From Isochrysis galbana (taxonomy: Eukaryota > Haptophyta > Isochrysidales > Isochrysidaceae): DNA of 64,000 bases. The translations under genes were made by a program, and so were the position numbers. Shown here piece by piece: positions 50,327-61,385 of the stretch. The number at the start of each line of letters is the position of its first letter. Positions within the stretch are counted from its first letter, which is position 1. Below the pieces are notes generated by a model. The model was not told the DNA's origin and ran no database searches. It saw nothing but the letters and a program-made list of their open reading frames with translations. The DNA lies in assembly GCA_018136815.1 (NCBI GenBank), contig CM030941.1:3537035-3601034 (forward strand), in the 5' to 3' direction.

Positions 50327-51633
50327 TCTCACCTCGCCGCGAGCACGCGCGAGGCCGGCGATTGGGCGCGGGCAGGCGGGCAGGGCCACCAAGCCCCAAG
50401 CCCAGCCCTACCGCGACCAATTACAGCTTCCGAGCGGTCGTTAAAGTGGTTACGTGGGCCGTCGACACCGCCGGGCCAAAAAAATTGGAATTTTATCACG
50501 TCGGCGCGCGCGTGCGCGAAAGAATAAGGAGCTGAGACTCGGAGGGTCGTCTAGTTAGGGCATATGGAGGTCATCCATGCATTGTTTTTGCTATAAGAAA
50601 GCGATCATGAGTGAGAACCCGATTTTTACTGTCCCCACCTCTACTAACAGAATCGCTTGCAAATCAAACGCAGCCACACGGGGGGATTGGGATTGCGTGG
50701 GAGACTCACACAAGCGAACAAGGAGAGAAGGGGAGAGATCACGGCTCGACTCATGCGGCCCTCTTCCCCTCCTCATCTCGCTATAAGTTCTACGGTGCAC
50801 ACCACGCAATACCACTCGCGACCCGCGACAAGCGACAAGCCCCCATTGACCCCCACATATAAAATAAGTTTTGCACATTTCTCATTAGATTCTGCCTAGT
50901 ATACCCATTACAAGAGCATACCCTAAGATCTCGTGATAAAACCTCAATCTTGACTTGGTGCTTGGTGCTTGGTGAAGTTTTACCCTTAGAAATTGAAAGC
51001 CCTGTTTGACCGCCCTATCCCTTTCCCTAAATGTAAATGTGGCGCGGGCCGGGCACAGGGCTGATGACCCAGAACGGGCTCGTGGCGCGCCCGGGCTCGG
51101 TTCCAAGTTGGGCTCTCCGTGCCACCGGTGGCGGACGTTAGCGCGCCGGCTGCCGACTTCGACGCCTACGACCCAGGACGCGCTTCCAATACAGCCAAAT
51201 ACATCTGTCTTTGGCCTCTGGCCAAATACGGTAAATACGTATTCCCCATCTAGGGGCCAGAGCCCGGAGGAGCGAGCAGCGAGCACGGGAACGGTGGCCA
51301 CGTGAAAGTAAACTCTGCAAGAAGAGGTTTGAAAAGATCTTGCCGGAGTGTCTCCCTCTCTCGCCCCCCCTCCCCCCCTCCCAATCTCGTAGACCTCACC
51401 GCCCGAAGCGCTCGTAAAGCTTGTAGGAGCGCCTTCTCAGCTCTATTCGTCCCGCTGTCCCGCCCGTCCGGAACCGCCCGTCTTCTGTCCACGGCGGGCG
51501 CTACCACATAGGCACTGAAATAGAAACGCACGTCTTCTTGCCCGCCGCGCACTAAGCAGTATCTCAAGCGCCACTCGCCCACCACCACCCGCTCAACTGG
51601 ACCGACTCGGTCACTCGGTCAGCACGTCAGCAC
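50327..51633. other. Intergenic with family D end and a hAT3-like end
   Basis: 50843-50875 is the end of family D (CATTGACCCCCACATATAAA). 51186-51256 carries a hAT3-type end on the minus strand (CCTAGATGGGGAATACGTAT, then GTATTTGGCC). No partner end is found, so it is a truncated copy. 51350-51380 is C-rich. The last 100 or so bases are the probable promoter/5' UTR of the esterase gene. Confidence 0.5.
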
Positions 51634-52476
51634 ATGGTCGCCGATGTCGCACCATTCCGGCGGCCGCAGATCTGCCTCTTCGGCGACTCGATCACTCAGT
51701 TCGCGTTCCAGCAGGGCGGATGGGGAGCTATTCTCGCATCCGAGTACCAGCGGCACGCTGATGTGCTGCTGCGCGGCTACTCTGGATACAACACACGATG
51801 GGCTCTAGAGCTGTTACCGTATCTGTTCCCCGCTGACTGTCCAGCATCGCAGACTCCTGCGCTGGTGACCATCTTTCTCGGCGCGAATGACGCGAATCGG
51901 CCCGCGCCACTCTCGCTGCAGCCAGAGGCTTCGAGCCGCCAACACGTTCCGCTCAGTGAGTACCGTGCCAACCTCGAGACCATCATCCGCACGATTCGGC
52001 AGATGGGCGACGGCTCAGCGCGTGTGCTCCTGATCACACCGCCACCTGTGGACCACAACGCATGGCATGCGCACTGTGTCCAATGCTACGGACTGGATCC
52101 CAATGCCGAGCCTAATCGGCATTATACCGTCACTGCGAGATATGCGGAGGTAGTCATGGCAGTCGCGGCGAGCACGAGCACACCAGTTGCAGACGTACAC
52201 TCTGCCTTTGCATCGCACACCGATTGGAGATCTCTGCTAGATGATGGGCTACATCCGAGCGCACGTGGTCATGCAGTTATCGCGGAGGAAGTGCGAGAGA
52301 CTATCCGCAGGCATTTCCCAGAACTGACCCCCAAAGCACCTCTTGCTCCATCGCGCTCTCTTGGTGGTCCTGCAAGACTTACGATGGACTTCCCGGATCA
52401 CAAGTTGATCAACCCAACAGATCCGGGTGCGACTTTTGCTGCTTGGCGAGGCATTATAGAATCACGCAAGTACTGA
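51634..52476 (+). CDS. GDSL/SGNH esterase, IAH1-type
   Basis: IAH1 enzymes are SGNH hydrolases; the yeast member cleaves isoamyl acetate. Single exon, 280 residues, slightly longer than the usual 240-250. The SGNH blocks are all present: block I with nucleophile serine LFGDSITQF (residues 15-23), a block II glycine in RGYSGYNTRWAL, block III GANDAN at about 88-93 after VTIFL, and block V DGLHPSARGH (Asp and His at about 203 and 206) after WRSLL. VLLITPPPVD matches the central strand of the family. There is no signal peptide, so it is probably cytosolic. The C-terminus (FPDHKLINPTDPGATFAAWR) is an extension. The start MVADVAPFRRPQI is the first ATG close to block I. Confidence 0.9.
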   Translation: MVADVAPFRRPQICLFGDSITQFAFQQGGWGAILASEYQRHADVLLRGYSGYNTRWALELLPYLFPADCPASQTPALVTIFLGANDANRPAPLSLQPEASSRQHVPLSEYRANLETIIRTIRQMGDGSARVLLITPPPVDHNAWHAHCVQCYGLDPNAEPNRHYTVTARYAEVVMAVAASTSTPVADVHSAFASHTDWRSLLDDGLHPSARGHAVIAEEVRETIRRHFPELTPKAPLAPSRSLGGPARLTMDFPDHKLINPTDPGATFAAWRGIIESRKY

Positions 52477-53892
52477 CTGCTGGGTTTCGGATGACGCCCG
52501 CGCTCAGTGCTAGCACACATGACGACGCTCGCGCCCAGCACGGGAGCTCAAGGGGCAATTGGATAAATCGGCACTTAGCAGTCTCTTGTATGGCACTGCT
52601 ACAGACTGGAAATGGGCAGTCATTGTCGCTTCCAAATCTTTCAGGGCCATAAATATTTTGGCTGCTCTCCACACCGGGTGCGAAGCAGCCAAAAGGAGGA
52701 GGATTGCTTTCCGAGTGAATGACCTCCCCATTCATTGAGCTATGAGCTATTCAGTGGTTTTCCACATGACGAGCGGTGCAACCAATCAGCCGGGGGGGGG
52801 GGGGGGGGCGGTGGGTAGCTCGTGCCGACAGGGCGCCCTACGACCCATAATGACATGCCGAGGCAGCGCTCGTTGGCCGGCGGGGCAGGCAACATCAACA
52901 TTGTGGAATGTGAATGTGGTGTTGTCTCGCGCATACGACAGATGTGCCATATTGTGGCATGTACAGTACTTTGTGAGATGTAACCAAAATTTCGTCATGG
53001 TTGATTCGTGTCTTGGCTGCTGTTTGTTGTTTCTTTTCCTCGCTTGTGTTGTTTTTGTGCATATGTGCGTGCACCTCACGTGTCGCACCTCACGTGTCGA
53101 GCCTTCCCACTTGGTCTATCGTCAATCCGTCGCCCCTCGGCCCGACAGTTGAGTGTAGAGTCGACGTACGTGTCATCCACGCGCGATTGCGACTGAGGAA
53201 ACTTTAGTACTCTAATCAAACCATATTCCCCGACAGTCAGCTAAAAGCCGCATATGCTGAACTAGAATAAATTCATGCAAATTGCAAGCTTTGGTACTTG
53301 GTACTCTCTAGTACTCTAATCAAGCAACATCTTGCCGCCCCAAGCTAGCAATAGCCAGCAAGAAACCGTATACGCTGAGCTAGAATAAGTTTATGCTTGG
53401 TGCGCTCACTCATTCATGGGGGCCGGGCATGAGCACCCCCCCCCCCCCCCGTCCGTCCGTGCCCCGTTGTTCTGGGGGAGGCGCGAACCACTCACCACTC
53501 ACACTCACCACCACCGCACTCACCCTGCTGCTAGTCTGACATATCCGAAGCCGATCCAGAAAAGTCGAGTCCGTTTGCCGTTCGAGTTCGAGCCACACAT
53601 CTCGAATCTCCAGTCCTAGCACTACCACTACACACTGGTTGATGAGGAGCCACGAGCCAAGACTTGCGGACGATGAATATTAATTTTTCGTTGAGAGGAG
53701 CTAGAGCTAGCCACTACGAGCTACGAGCTACTCGCTAGGAGTACTCGATCGTCGATTTGACAGAGGACAGATGATTTGATACGGATAAGACACGTTATCT
53801 CGTGAGCTGGCGTGCTTATGCTGTCGCTGAGGCTACTTAGGTGAAAGAGGTGACGAGGTGACACCACATCGATAACGCTGGAGTACACATAT
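52477..53892. other. Intergenic with poly-G and a tandem duplication
   Basis: A G run lies at 52792-52808. 53200-53400 holds a diverged duplication: TAGTACTCTAATCAA ... GCTGA(A/G)CTAGAATAA occurs twice (about 53206-53272 and 53310-53390). The second copy runs into an F1-like head (AAGTTTATGCTTGGTGCGC to about 53440). No gene is seen. Confidence 0.5.
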
Positions 53893-53999
53893 GTTACCCC
53901 CCCAGGAGCCAACGCCCCCCAGGAGCTATCGGGGGCCCCCGATAGCTATCGGGGGGAAATTTTCTCCCGATCGCCAACAGCCCCCCCGAGAGCTACCGG

Positions 54000-54360
54000 A
54001 TCTCCCCTTGGAGATCAGTGTAGGTTCACTTCGTAGGTGAGGGAATCTTTCCCCTTGATGCAAGTTACATGCAAGCCCTTGGCCCCTTTGGTGTTTCTTC
54101 CCCTTGGTTGCTACTCAGGGTTGTTCGTTAGAAGCGTCTAGAAGGTTCACGCTCAACGGCAAGATTTCCTCTGTCGTGAAGATATCTCGTTGCGATCTAT
54201 ATCCAAAGTGATCGCCGTGGCCGCGCGACATGACGCTCCCCTTCGGACTCTCCGCTACGTGGGAAGTTACAACGGAGACACGCTCCGGCCGTCGCTGCGG
54301 AGTCCCTCTCTCTCTCTCGCTCTCTCTCTCCGTCTCTCGCGACGTGTTTGAGTTCTCGGT
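54000..54360 (-). mobile_element. Copia-associated leader fragment (-)
   Basis: It matches 10440-10870 in reverse: CCTTGATGCAAGTTACATGC, GTTGCTACTCAGGGTTG, the conserved 38-codon frame (54231-54115 on the minus strand) and the GA/CT-rich run (54303-54337). Confidence 0.6.
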
Positions 54361-54789
54361 GATTTGGGGTCGCGGTTGCTTGATAATTTGCTTGTTTTGG
54401 GTGAATGATTCCGGTGCGTTCGTGAGTCGGTGTATCCTGTTGTTCTCAGCTTCGTTGTCCGTCGTTGTTCGCTGCGTCGCTGCACTCAAGCAGCCTAGGC
54501 TCCCTCCCTGAGGGAAGAGTTCTTTGTAGGTCTAACAATCTCTTAAAACCCAACACACTAGGGCCGCTAGGAGCGCCTCGCCGCCCCACAGCCCTTCGTT
54601 CGCCGTTCGTTCCCCGTCCAGACACCCGAATGGGGTTGCCCGACCCAGTCCAGAATTTCATTCACCCGACTCCCGGTGGGGAGGAGGGCCAAAGCGCCGC
54701 GCTAGCCGCCGGTGCTGCTCGCGACGGAGTGGCTCAGAGCCCTCCGGCTCCGCTCGACTCGACAACCCCTTGCTCCGTTTAGGAGGGGG

Positions 54790-55090
54790 TGTTACGGATG
54801 CCCCTCCATCCTCTCCTACGTTTACTTTCTAAGTCCTGCGAGATCTCCTCTCCCCTCGCTCTTCACGTGAGGAGAGGCGACGGGCCTCCTCTCTTCTTTC
54901 CTTTTCTTTCCTCTCTTTCTCCTTCGCGTATCCCGTTACGTTAGTTATCTACGTGTTACTGTGAATGTGCGTGTGATAGTGGTGTGGGAGAATTATAAGA
55001 GGAATTTTATCCGGTTCTGTTCTAGAGAGAGCGCGAGCGATGGCGTCGCTCTCACTCCTCTCGGCCGCCCTGGTCACCATGATGGTGCCA
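54790..55090 (+). mobile_element. Copia LTR family B (+)
   Basis: It follows the purine tract TTTAGGAGGGGG, starts TGTTACGGATGCCCCTCC and ends near GATGGTGCCA. It matches 8493-8813 in reverse along its length. 54490-54780 before it is probably the internal 3' end of a retrotransposon, but does not encode RNase H here. Confidence 0.75.
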
Positions 55091-55124
55091 GGGCGATAGA
55101 AGAGAGGGAGGTTATGCTGTTAAA

Positions 55125-55880
55125 ATAAAAGACGGAATTATCGTAGAAATAATTTAAATCAATCAAAGAATATTTTTATGAAAAAATACTTTTCACTTTT
55201 CAATTAATTATTCGAATAATAAAAAATCAAAAACGGAATGAGCTAATTAAATATAATTTATTATAATATTTTTACGAAAACATACTTTTCAATGAATTAT
55301 TCGAATAAGAATCAAAAACGGAATTAGTGTATGGAGTATGGATAATTTTAATTAATTAATTACAATTCATTATAATTTTTTCGAAAATACACTTCTCAAC
55401 GAATTATTCAAATTAAAGTTTAGTGAAGTGTAATAGTAATAAAATCATTATTTAGATTTAGTGACAATAATCAATAAATTTGATCCTTAAAAATGTTGAA
55501 TTAAAAATTATAATTTGATCGTAATTATCTTAGTAAACCTTAGTTTTTAAAATGAAGACTTGTAGTCATAGTCATAGCGTCGTTTGAATAAACACATAAC
55601 AGTAAATTTTATTTGGTTTTTTGTGGTTTTTATTTATTTTAAATATTCTTAAATCTTAATATTTTACTTGACGAGATCAAAATGACCAATATTTAATTTA
55701 ACTTGAATTTTTGGTTTGATGTTTTATTTTTACTATTTTTATATTACGTCTTTAATTCAATTACCATATTGTACTTATGTATTATATTTTAATATTAATC
55801 CTAGTAACTTTATGTCATTTCTAATTCTAAAACTGTTAGCTGTTAGATACTCTAAGTTTTAAAAACTAAAACTGTTTTTA
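55125..55880. other. AT-rich island of foreign composition
   Basis: Two 60-base lines counted by hand (55201-55260 and 55681-55740) each have 10 G or C, 17%, against a clearly GC-rich window. A unit containing TTCAATGAATTATTCGAATA and AAAAACGGAAT recurs about three times with drift (55200, 55290, 55400). No long frame. Possible sources are organellar DNA, a large virus or virophage, or an AT-rich transposon interior. Confidence 0.8.
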
Positions 55881-56389
55881 CGGGGGAGAAAGAGAACAGA
55901 GAAAAGAGGAGAAAGGAGAACAGAGGATAGGAGGGAGGAGGGGGGAAGAGAGAGAGAAGGAGAGCGAACCAAAGAGAGGAGGAACCCCCCTGTTTGCTAT
56001 CGGGGGATTTCCTCTTCCCCCGATAGCTATCGGGGGGTCCGCTTACGGCACCCCCCAGGAGCTATCCCCCGATAGCTCTCGGGGGATTCTCTCGGTCCCC
56101 CGGTAGCTCTCGGGGGGGCTGTTGGCGATCGGGAGAAAATTTCCCCCCGATAGCTATCGGGGGCCCCCGAGAGCTCCTGGGGGGCGTTGGCTCCTGGGGG
56201 GTAACACATACACAGCACACAGCACACAGCTAAAGCTGCTGACGCTCGGTGTGAATGAAGGAGGTGAAAGAAAGCGAAGGTGATGCCGTCGTCTGTTGAT
56301 TGGAGTACAAAAGTGCACGAGGGTGTGGCAGGCTCCCTGCTGAGAAGAGGGGTTGGGGCGCGTCTTGCCCGACCCGATTGCTCGTTCGA

Positions 56390-57941
56390 ATGAGACTGTT
56401 CAGTGCCTCGGCCTCACCGGCCTTTGTACTCCTCGTCGCACGGGCGTCCAGCCATCTAGCTGTTCCGTCGCTGCTCCCCTCCGGTGCAAACGCCATCATG
56501 GGACGGGCTGCTTCTCCCAGGTGCTGCACTCAGCCACCGCTCTCGTCAACCTCCTCTGAAGTCGCTGCAGACGATCTGCCGACCGCAGGGAAAGTGGCTC
56601 AAGGGCCGCCACTGAGCCCGAGTGAGCTCCGCGAGCAAGTCAAAAGCGGACTGCGTCAGATGGACAGAGTGTCATCACTGGAATTGATGCGAGCCCAGGC
56701 GCAGGCTATTACCGCCGGTGTTAGTGACCTCATGGAGATGATCGAGGAAGCTCAGTCCCAGGGTGCTTCCATCACCAAAATGTTGTCTTCTGGCGAACAG
56801 GTCCTTGATCGCCGACGGCTCGATGAGGTGTTGTCCATGCAGCTGCCTGTGCTCATGCGCCCAGAGTTTCCGCAGTTCATGCAACGTGCTCTACAAAAGG
56901 TTAAGTCACCCGTACAGCAGCTCGCGCTGCTTGAACTCAATCGCTACGTCCTGGGAGCCTACGAAGAAATAGCGGATGGAGTAGTCGATCTTCACTGGCA
57001 ACAGCTTAACAAATTACGTGAATTGTGCGTTGAGCCTATGTGTCCAAGCTGGTCAACACGCAGGAACCATCCTCACTTCGTCTGAGGCAATCCCAAGTGC
57101 CCCGCTCGGATGCCCTTACTAGCAGCATCATAGCCTCTCATCCGATGAGTTTCGCCGCTTGTTCCATTCGTCTTTTCACCTGCTCTTTTTCGGGTTGCAC
57201 AGGTGTGATGCTGCGGCAGATGGTGGTCCAGATGGGGTTCAGGCAACGGCCGAGGCCATGCGCGCTGAGCTTGACTCTGATTTTTGCAATTTCCTCAATG
57301 AGGCGATTGAGCAAGAAGAGGGACGCTTGCGTGGGCGAGGCATAAAACCTGTTCCAGAGCCTGGACCCTATGTCACGCCTCTCGATGATGAAAAGGAGAA
57401 GAACGCCAGCTGGAAGGCCGGCCACGATGAAGAAGAGGGGAGCGGGCCAGCACAATGGCCAGGCACTTCGGCGGCATTGGAGGAGGCGGCGCGTGCTGTT
57501 GCAAGTAGGAAGGGTCAGGAAGAAGATCAGGATGGGGTGGTTGTAGGTAGCAGCATCGATGAGCAACAGTGGTTGTTGGTGCTCCGCACTATCAAGCGTG
57601 GCGTCTATGCCCTGTTGGCGAAGACGAAGGATGATGATATTAAGCAGGTGCGGCATGAATCCGCATGAACCTTGGTGCACACGACACAGTACGGATAGCC
57701 CCTTCATAAATCCCATGCGTGTTGTGCGCAGGTGCGGTACATCTGCAACCTTGCTTCATTCTCTGCCCGACGCGAGCTTACTCGTCGGGTCCTGGATGAG
57801 CTCACACCGAGTGAGCGCGCTGGGTTCATCGACACTGTGAGACGAATCGCGGACAACCTATCTGTGCCGCGGGGCGAGAGGGACGAGGAGCTCCGTGATC
57901 GTGTACAAGAGATTTGCGACGTGATAGATCGCACGGCCTAG
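56390..57941 (+). CDS. Unknown conserved-looking protein, probably plastid-targeted
   Basis: Three exons, 56390-57024, 57203-57647 and 57732-57941, join in frame to 429 residues. Donors are GTGCGT and GTGCGG; acceptors are CACAG and CGCAG. Residues 1-40 are MRLFSASASPAFVLLVARAS plus a further hydrophobic/Ala-rich stretch, like a signal/transit peptide of a secondary-plastid alga. The mature part is helical and charged: RQMDRVSSLELMRAQAQAIT, VLSMQLPVLMRPEFPQFMQR, QQLALLELNRYVLGAYEEIA. An acidic linker follows, then QQWLLVLRTIKRGVYALLAK, and a last exon rich in Arg/Glu helices (LDELTPSERAGFIDTVRRIA). I do not recognise the family. The clean splice phases and targeting-like start support a real gene. 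Confidence 0.7.
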
Positions 57942-58888
57942 TGAATCAGGAAGCCCGATTCATTTCTCACCTCACACCACGTTGAGTGGGGTCTTGACGG
58001 ATCCTTGACGTCATGGCCGAACTTTTTGAGTGCGCGTTAGTTGCATTCTCGATCCCTCTAACCTCCACTAGGGCGCGCACCCAATACTTGTAGCCATGCG
58101 GGTTGCTGAATCCCGCTCTCCTTGCTAGCGGCAACCCCAGCCTCTCTCAACCCCCCCCCCCCCCCAAATGCACGAAGTATTCAAAACGCCAAAATCTCGC
58201 CAAAAATCCATTTCTAGATATTTTGCCCTACCCCCCCCCCCCCCACGCGTGCTTTTGGGCGGCGACGCGGCTGCCGATATCGACACGGCCTGGGGGCGCT
58301 TTGCGCGCGATTGGCGCCGCTGGGTGGGCGGTTTCTGGCTATTTCATATAGTAGTAATAATACTATTGAGCGTTAGTACCGCTACTCCCACTAGCCTTGT
58401 ACCAACGAACACGAGAAGCCACGACGCACATGACCGCACCAGTTCCCACGGCACAAAGAAAATTGAGCACCTGATCATACCTCCCCCCTCGCAAGCCCCC
58501 GGCTCCCGTTGGAACTCCCCACAAGCTCATTGGGGCGAAAACCCTGTTAGTCGCCAATGTAACATGTACATTATTGAAGACTTACCAGGGAAAAGCACGG
58601 GGGGGGGGGGGGGGGGCGAGCCCTTGCAGTCGTCCCGTTGAGAGTGAAAGGCCCTTAGGGCAAGCAAGCCAGCCTGCCCGAGCGATCCTCTGCAGAATAA
58701 ACGACGGCGCCCGGGGAACCATACCTTGAGAGGGCATCCCCGGGCGAACTTGCGCCGCTCCCTCCGCTCCTCCGTTTGTCGCCAGCCCTCCACTCCGCCC
58801 GTTTACTCATGTAAACGGGACTCGGTACTCGGTTATCATTGATCATTGAATCCCCGGTTCGGGGAGCGGCGGATCCCGCACTCCCACT
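57942..58888. other. Intergenic, C/G homopolymer runs
   Basis: C runs at 58150-58165 and 58232-58244, a G run at 58600-58616, and a small inverted repeat around CCCGTTTACTCATGTAAACG (58798-58817). No gene is seen. Confidence 0.45.
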
Positions 58889-60560
58889 CTCCACTCTCTC
58901 TTTTAAACTTCATAATATTCTTACCGCACTCGCGGCGAATGGAACCACTACCTACACGTACGTAGTATACTTTCTTAGGCTCAGGCCAAAATATCTAGAC
59001 AGTCCCGGGGATATTTGCAGTGGTCCAAAATACCACAAGATATTTGGGGGGGTATCCGGGATATCTCGGGATATTTGGGGGGGTGGGGGCGCCCAAGCGC
59101 CCAAGGCCCCAGGGCGAATACAGGGGGGGGGGGGCGAATACAAGGGGGGGGGGGGGCTGTTGGCTGTTGGCGCGTTGGCGCGAACGCGAACGCGAATCCA
59201 TGAGCCCCCCTCCCTCCCCCTTGCTCCCCATTAGGTGAAATGGCGTGTTTCAGTAATAAATGGGAGAGTGTGAGTGTGAATTCTTGTTTGGAGATCGCAC
59301 GCGCACGCACCCGCAGGCCCGCAGGTCAGCATGTAGCGCCACGAGGACAAGGACAAGGACCACGAGGACGAGGACGAGGAGAGCGAGGGCAGCACTGACA
59401 GCGCCAACGACCACGTTGATCTCACGGACGAGTCCTAGCTGTACAAGAAGGGGTCGGCCGTTAGCCACGACACCTTCCTTGGGCATGGGCAACGTCATCG
59501 CGTTGGGCAAGGGCACTCTCCACGGCGCCGAGAAGGTGAATGTGAATGTGAATGTGTGTCATAGTACTATGTACTTTATTTTAAGCACTATTGCCATGTA
59601 CAAAGATATATGTCTTAAAGCTAGGGTACTCGACTTATAATACGTTAAAGACGTATTTTATTTGATTTTTGAACCGGATATTTCGAAGATATTTGGGGGG
59701 CCGCACGGGATATAAACGAGATAGTAGTATGTCGTATTAGAACGGGATATTTCGAAGATATTTGGGGGGTCGCGCGGGATATAAAAAGGATATGTGCCCG
59801 GGATATATGGGGGTAAAAAACGGGATATTTTGGCCTGAGCCTATACTTTCTACACCCCCACTCCCCCAGCCCTTCCCCCCCCGCCATCAGGCGGCTCCCC
59901 CCGTCCGTGCACTACTAGGGGGATAGGGGTGAAGGGCTTAGATCTGGTCCGGTGGCCGGCCCCCCCCCCCCCCCCGGTGATCCGTTCCCCCCTTCCTCCT
60001 CTGCCTACCGGGCTGGTGGCGGCCTCAGACCCGACTTATCCTGTAAACAGGTGCGGGACTTACCTATTTTCCGGTGAGCGGAGCTCTCGCTCCGCCCACC
60101 CCCTTCTCCGCGCTCTCTCTCCCCTCTCCTGCAGGCACGCGCGATGGCGCGCCTGCGACGAGGCCTGCAGTTGCCCCTGGCGACCCCGGGATGGAGGCTC
60201 CTGGAGGCCAGCTCAGGGGGCACAGGAGGCTGGGGCTGGGCCGTGGCCTCCCCTGCCTCTCCCTCGCTGGCGCTCCTGGGCCTCAGGGGCCCCCACTCTG
60301 CACCCGTCTGCCTGTCGAACAGGGGGGGAGGGGGGGTTGGAGCGATGGGCTGGCCACGAGGGGCCAGGACGAGCGAATCAGGCGAGCCTGTGTCAGGGAG
60401 AGAGTGGGTCAGCATGGCAGTGGGCTCTTGGCAAGCCATCAGGCAAGCCAGGAGAGTGGGTGGTTCCTCCCCCATGGCAGGGGAGGAGTGGAGAGGGGGG
60501 GGGGCTCGTGCCCCCCATGGGCGAACTAAGTATAAACTTAGTTCACTCCACTCTCTCTTT
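58889..60560 (-). mobile_element. F1 retroposon with 15-bp target duplication, hosting hAT4
   Basis: The insertion is 58904-60545 on the minus strand, flanked by the exact duplication CTCCACTCTCTCTTT (58889-58903 and 60546-60560). Its head is at 60545 (AACTAAGTTTATACTTAGTT on the minus strand) and its tail at 58904-58940 (GTGCGGTAAGAATATTATGA then AGTTTAAAA). Removing the nested hAT4 leaves about 0.77 kb, the normal F1 length. Confidence 0.92.
58968..59851. mobile_element. hAT-type transposon hAT4 (868 bp) nested in F1
   Basis: The element is 58976-59843. The duplication TACTTTCT flanks it (58968-58975 and 59844-59851), and the interrupted F1 sequence continues on either side. Both ends have the exact 20-bp inverted repeat TAGGCTCAGGCCAAAATATC. 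Subterminal GATATTTGGGG and GGGATAT motifs recur near both ends. An inner segment (59335-59545, GAGGACGAGGACGAGG onward) has codon-like composition and may be captured host sequence. No transposase frame. Confidence 0.93.
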
Positions 60561-60795
60561 GCCCTCTCCTGAAGTCGCGTTCCGTCAAAAGAGGGCCAGG
60601 TGATTTTTTTTTCACTCAGAATGCTTGTTTTCTTTTTAGGTAGGAATGCCACAACAATTCCTCCAGAGTATTATTATTACGAAGATGAGTACAAAGCTAA
60701 TCACGACATACAAGGACGCGGCGCATATTGGGGTTGGCAGAAATATCCGGATATATCTACTGGATATTTATTTGGGCTGATTTTGGCAGAACCAG

Positions 60796-61359
60796 CTATC
60801 TCCGGATATTTGGGTGGGAGTGTTGGATACTTGGTGGATATTTGGGTGAGTGTGGGGGACCTACGCGAAAACAAAACCCTCGCAGATAAAAAACAAAACC
60901 ACCGAGGGGCGCGTAGCTCGCCTGGGGGTCACCAGCGAGGTCCCACAAAGAGGACATGGTAGCCCATCCATGGTCCATGGGGTTGGTGAGAGGTCTGGCC
61001 AGGCCTGTGCCTCGTGCGCTGTCGCACGAGGTGCCAGTGCCGCGGCGTTGTAGGGGCCCAGCCTTGCGGCTTTCCCTACGGGGTACGGCTCTGACGAGCC
61101 AATTTGTCACAGCTGCTGGGTGGTCTTGAGTGGCTGGGAGGAGTTGAATGAGGGCTGTGGTGGCCATGTTGGGCCTGGTGGACTTGCTGGTGCTCGGCTG
61201 TCTGTGTCTGGGGTCGGCACGGGACGAGCGTCTCGTGCGCACCTGGGTCGGGGGGGCGTCCGCTCGCGGGCGCTTCGAGTGCGAGGCGTCGAGCTTGGCC
61301 CGATCGTCCATCGCGGCGGGGGTGGCGGCAGGGGGGGAGAGGAGCGGCGCGCGCTCCAT
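60796..61359 (-). pseudogene. Retroelement Gag/ORF1-like N-terminal fragment
   Basis: A minus-strand frame starting MERAPLLSPPAATPAAMDDR, basic and Pro-rich (SKRPRADAPPTQVRTRRSSR). The start and the SKRPR region resemble the N-terminal part of the Gag-like element at 34.2-35.4 kb. The frame then runs into GATATTTGGG-rich sequence and is not coding further. Probably a fragment of the same retroelement family. Confidence 0.35.
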
Positions 61360-61385
61360 GACCCTATCTTTTTAAAGATATTTGG

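Larger units (their letters stand above)
53893..56205. mobile_element. Foldback-like element with about 107-bp palindrome-rich inverted ends
   Basis: The left arm 53893-53999 and right arm 56100-56205 are inverted copies with only about two differences. Each starts GTTACCCCCCAGGAGCCAAC and contains perfect palindromes: 53924-53947 (24 bp, AGCTATCGGGGG and its complement) and CCCCCGATAGCTATCGGGGG (53936-53955, again at 56016-56035). More GATAGCT(A/C)TCGGGGG units fill 55988-56099. The interior holds a copia leader fragment, LTR B and an AT-rich island. ACATA occurs at both outer edges (separated by one extra T on the left) and may be the target duplication. No transposase frame is seen. Confidence 0.75.

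Noticed and set aside
59404-59451. CTGTACAAGAAG and acidic codons within hAT4 resembling a reporter-gene end
   Set aside because: The match is only a few codons, with a stop codon just before it; coincidence.
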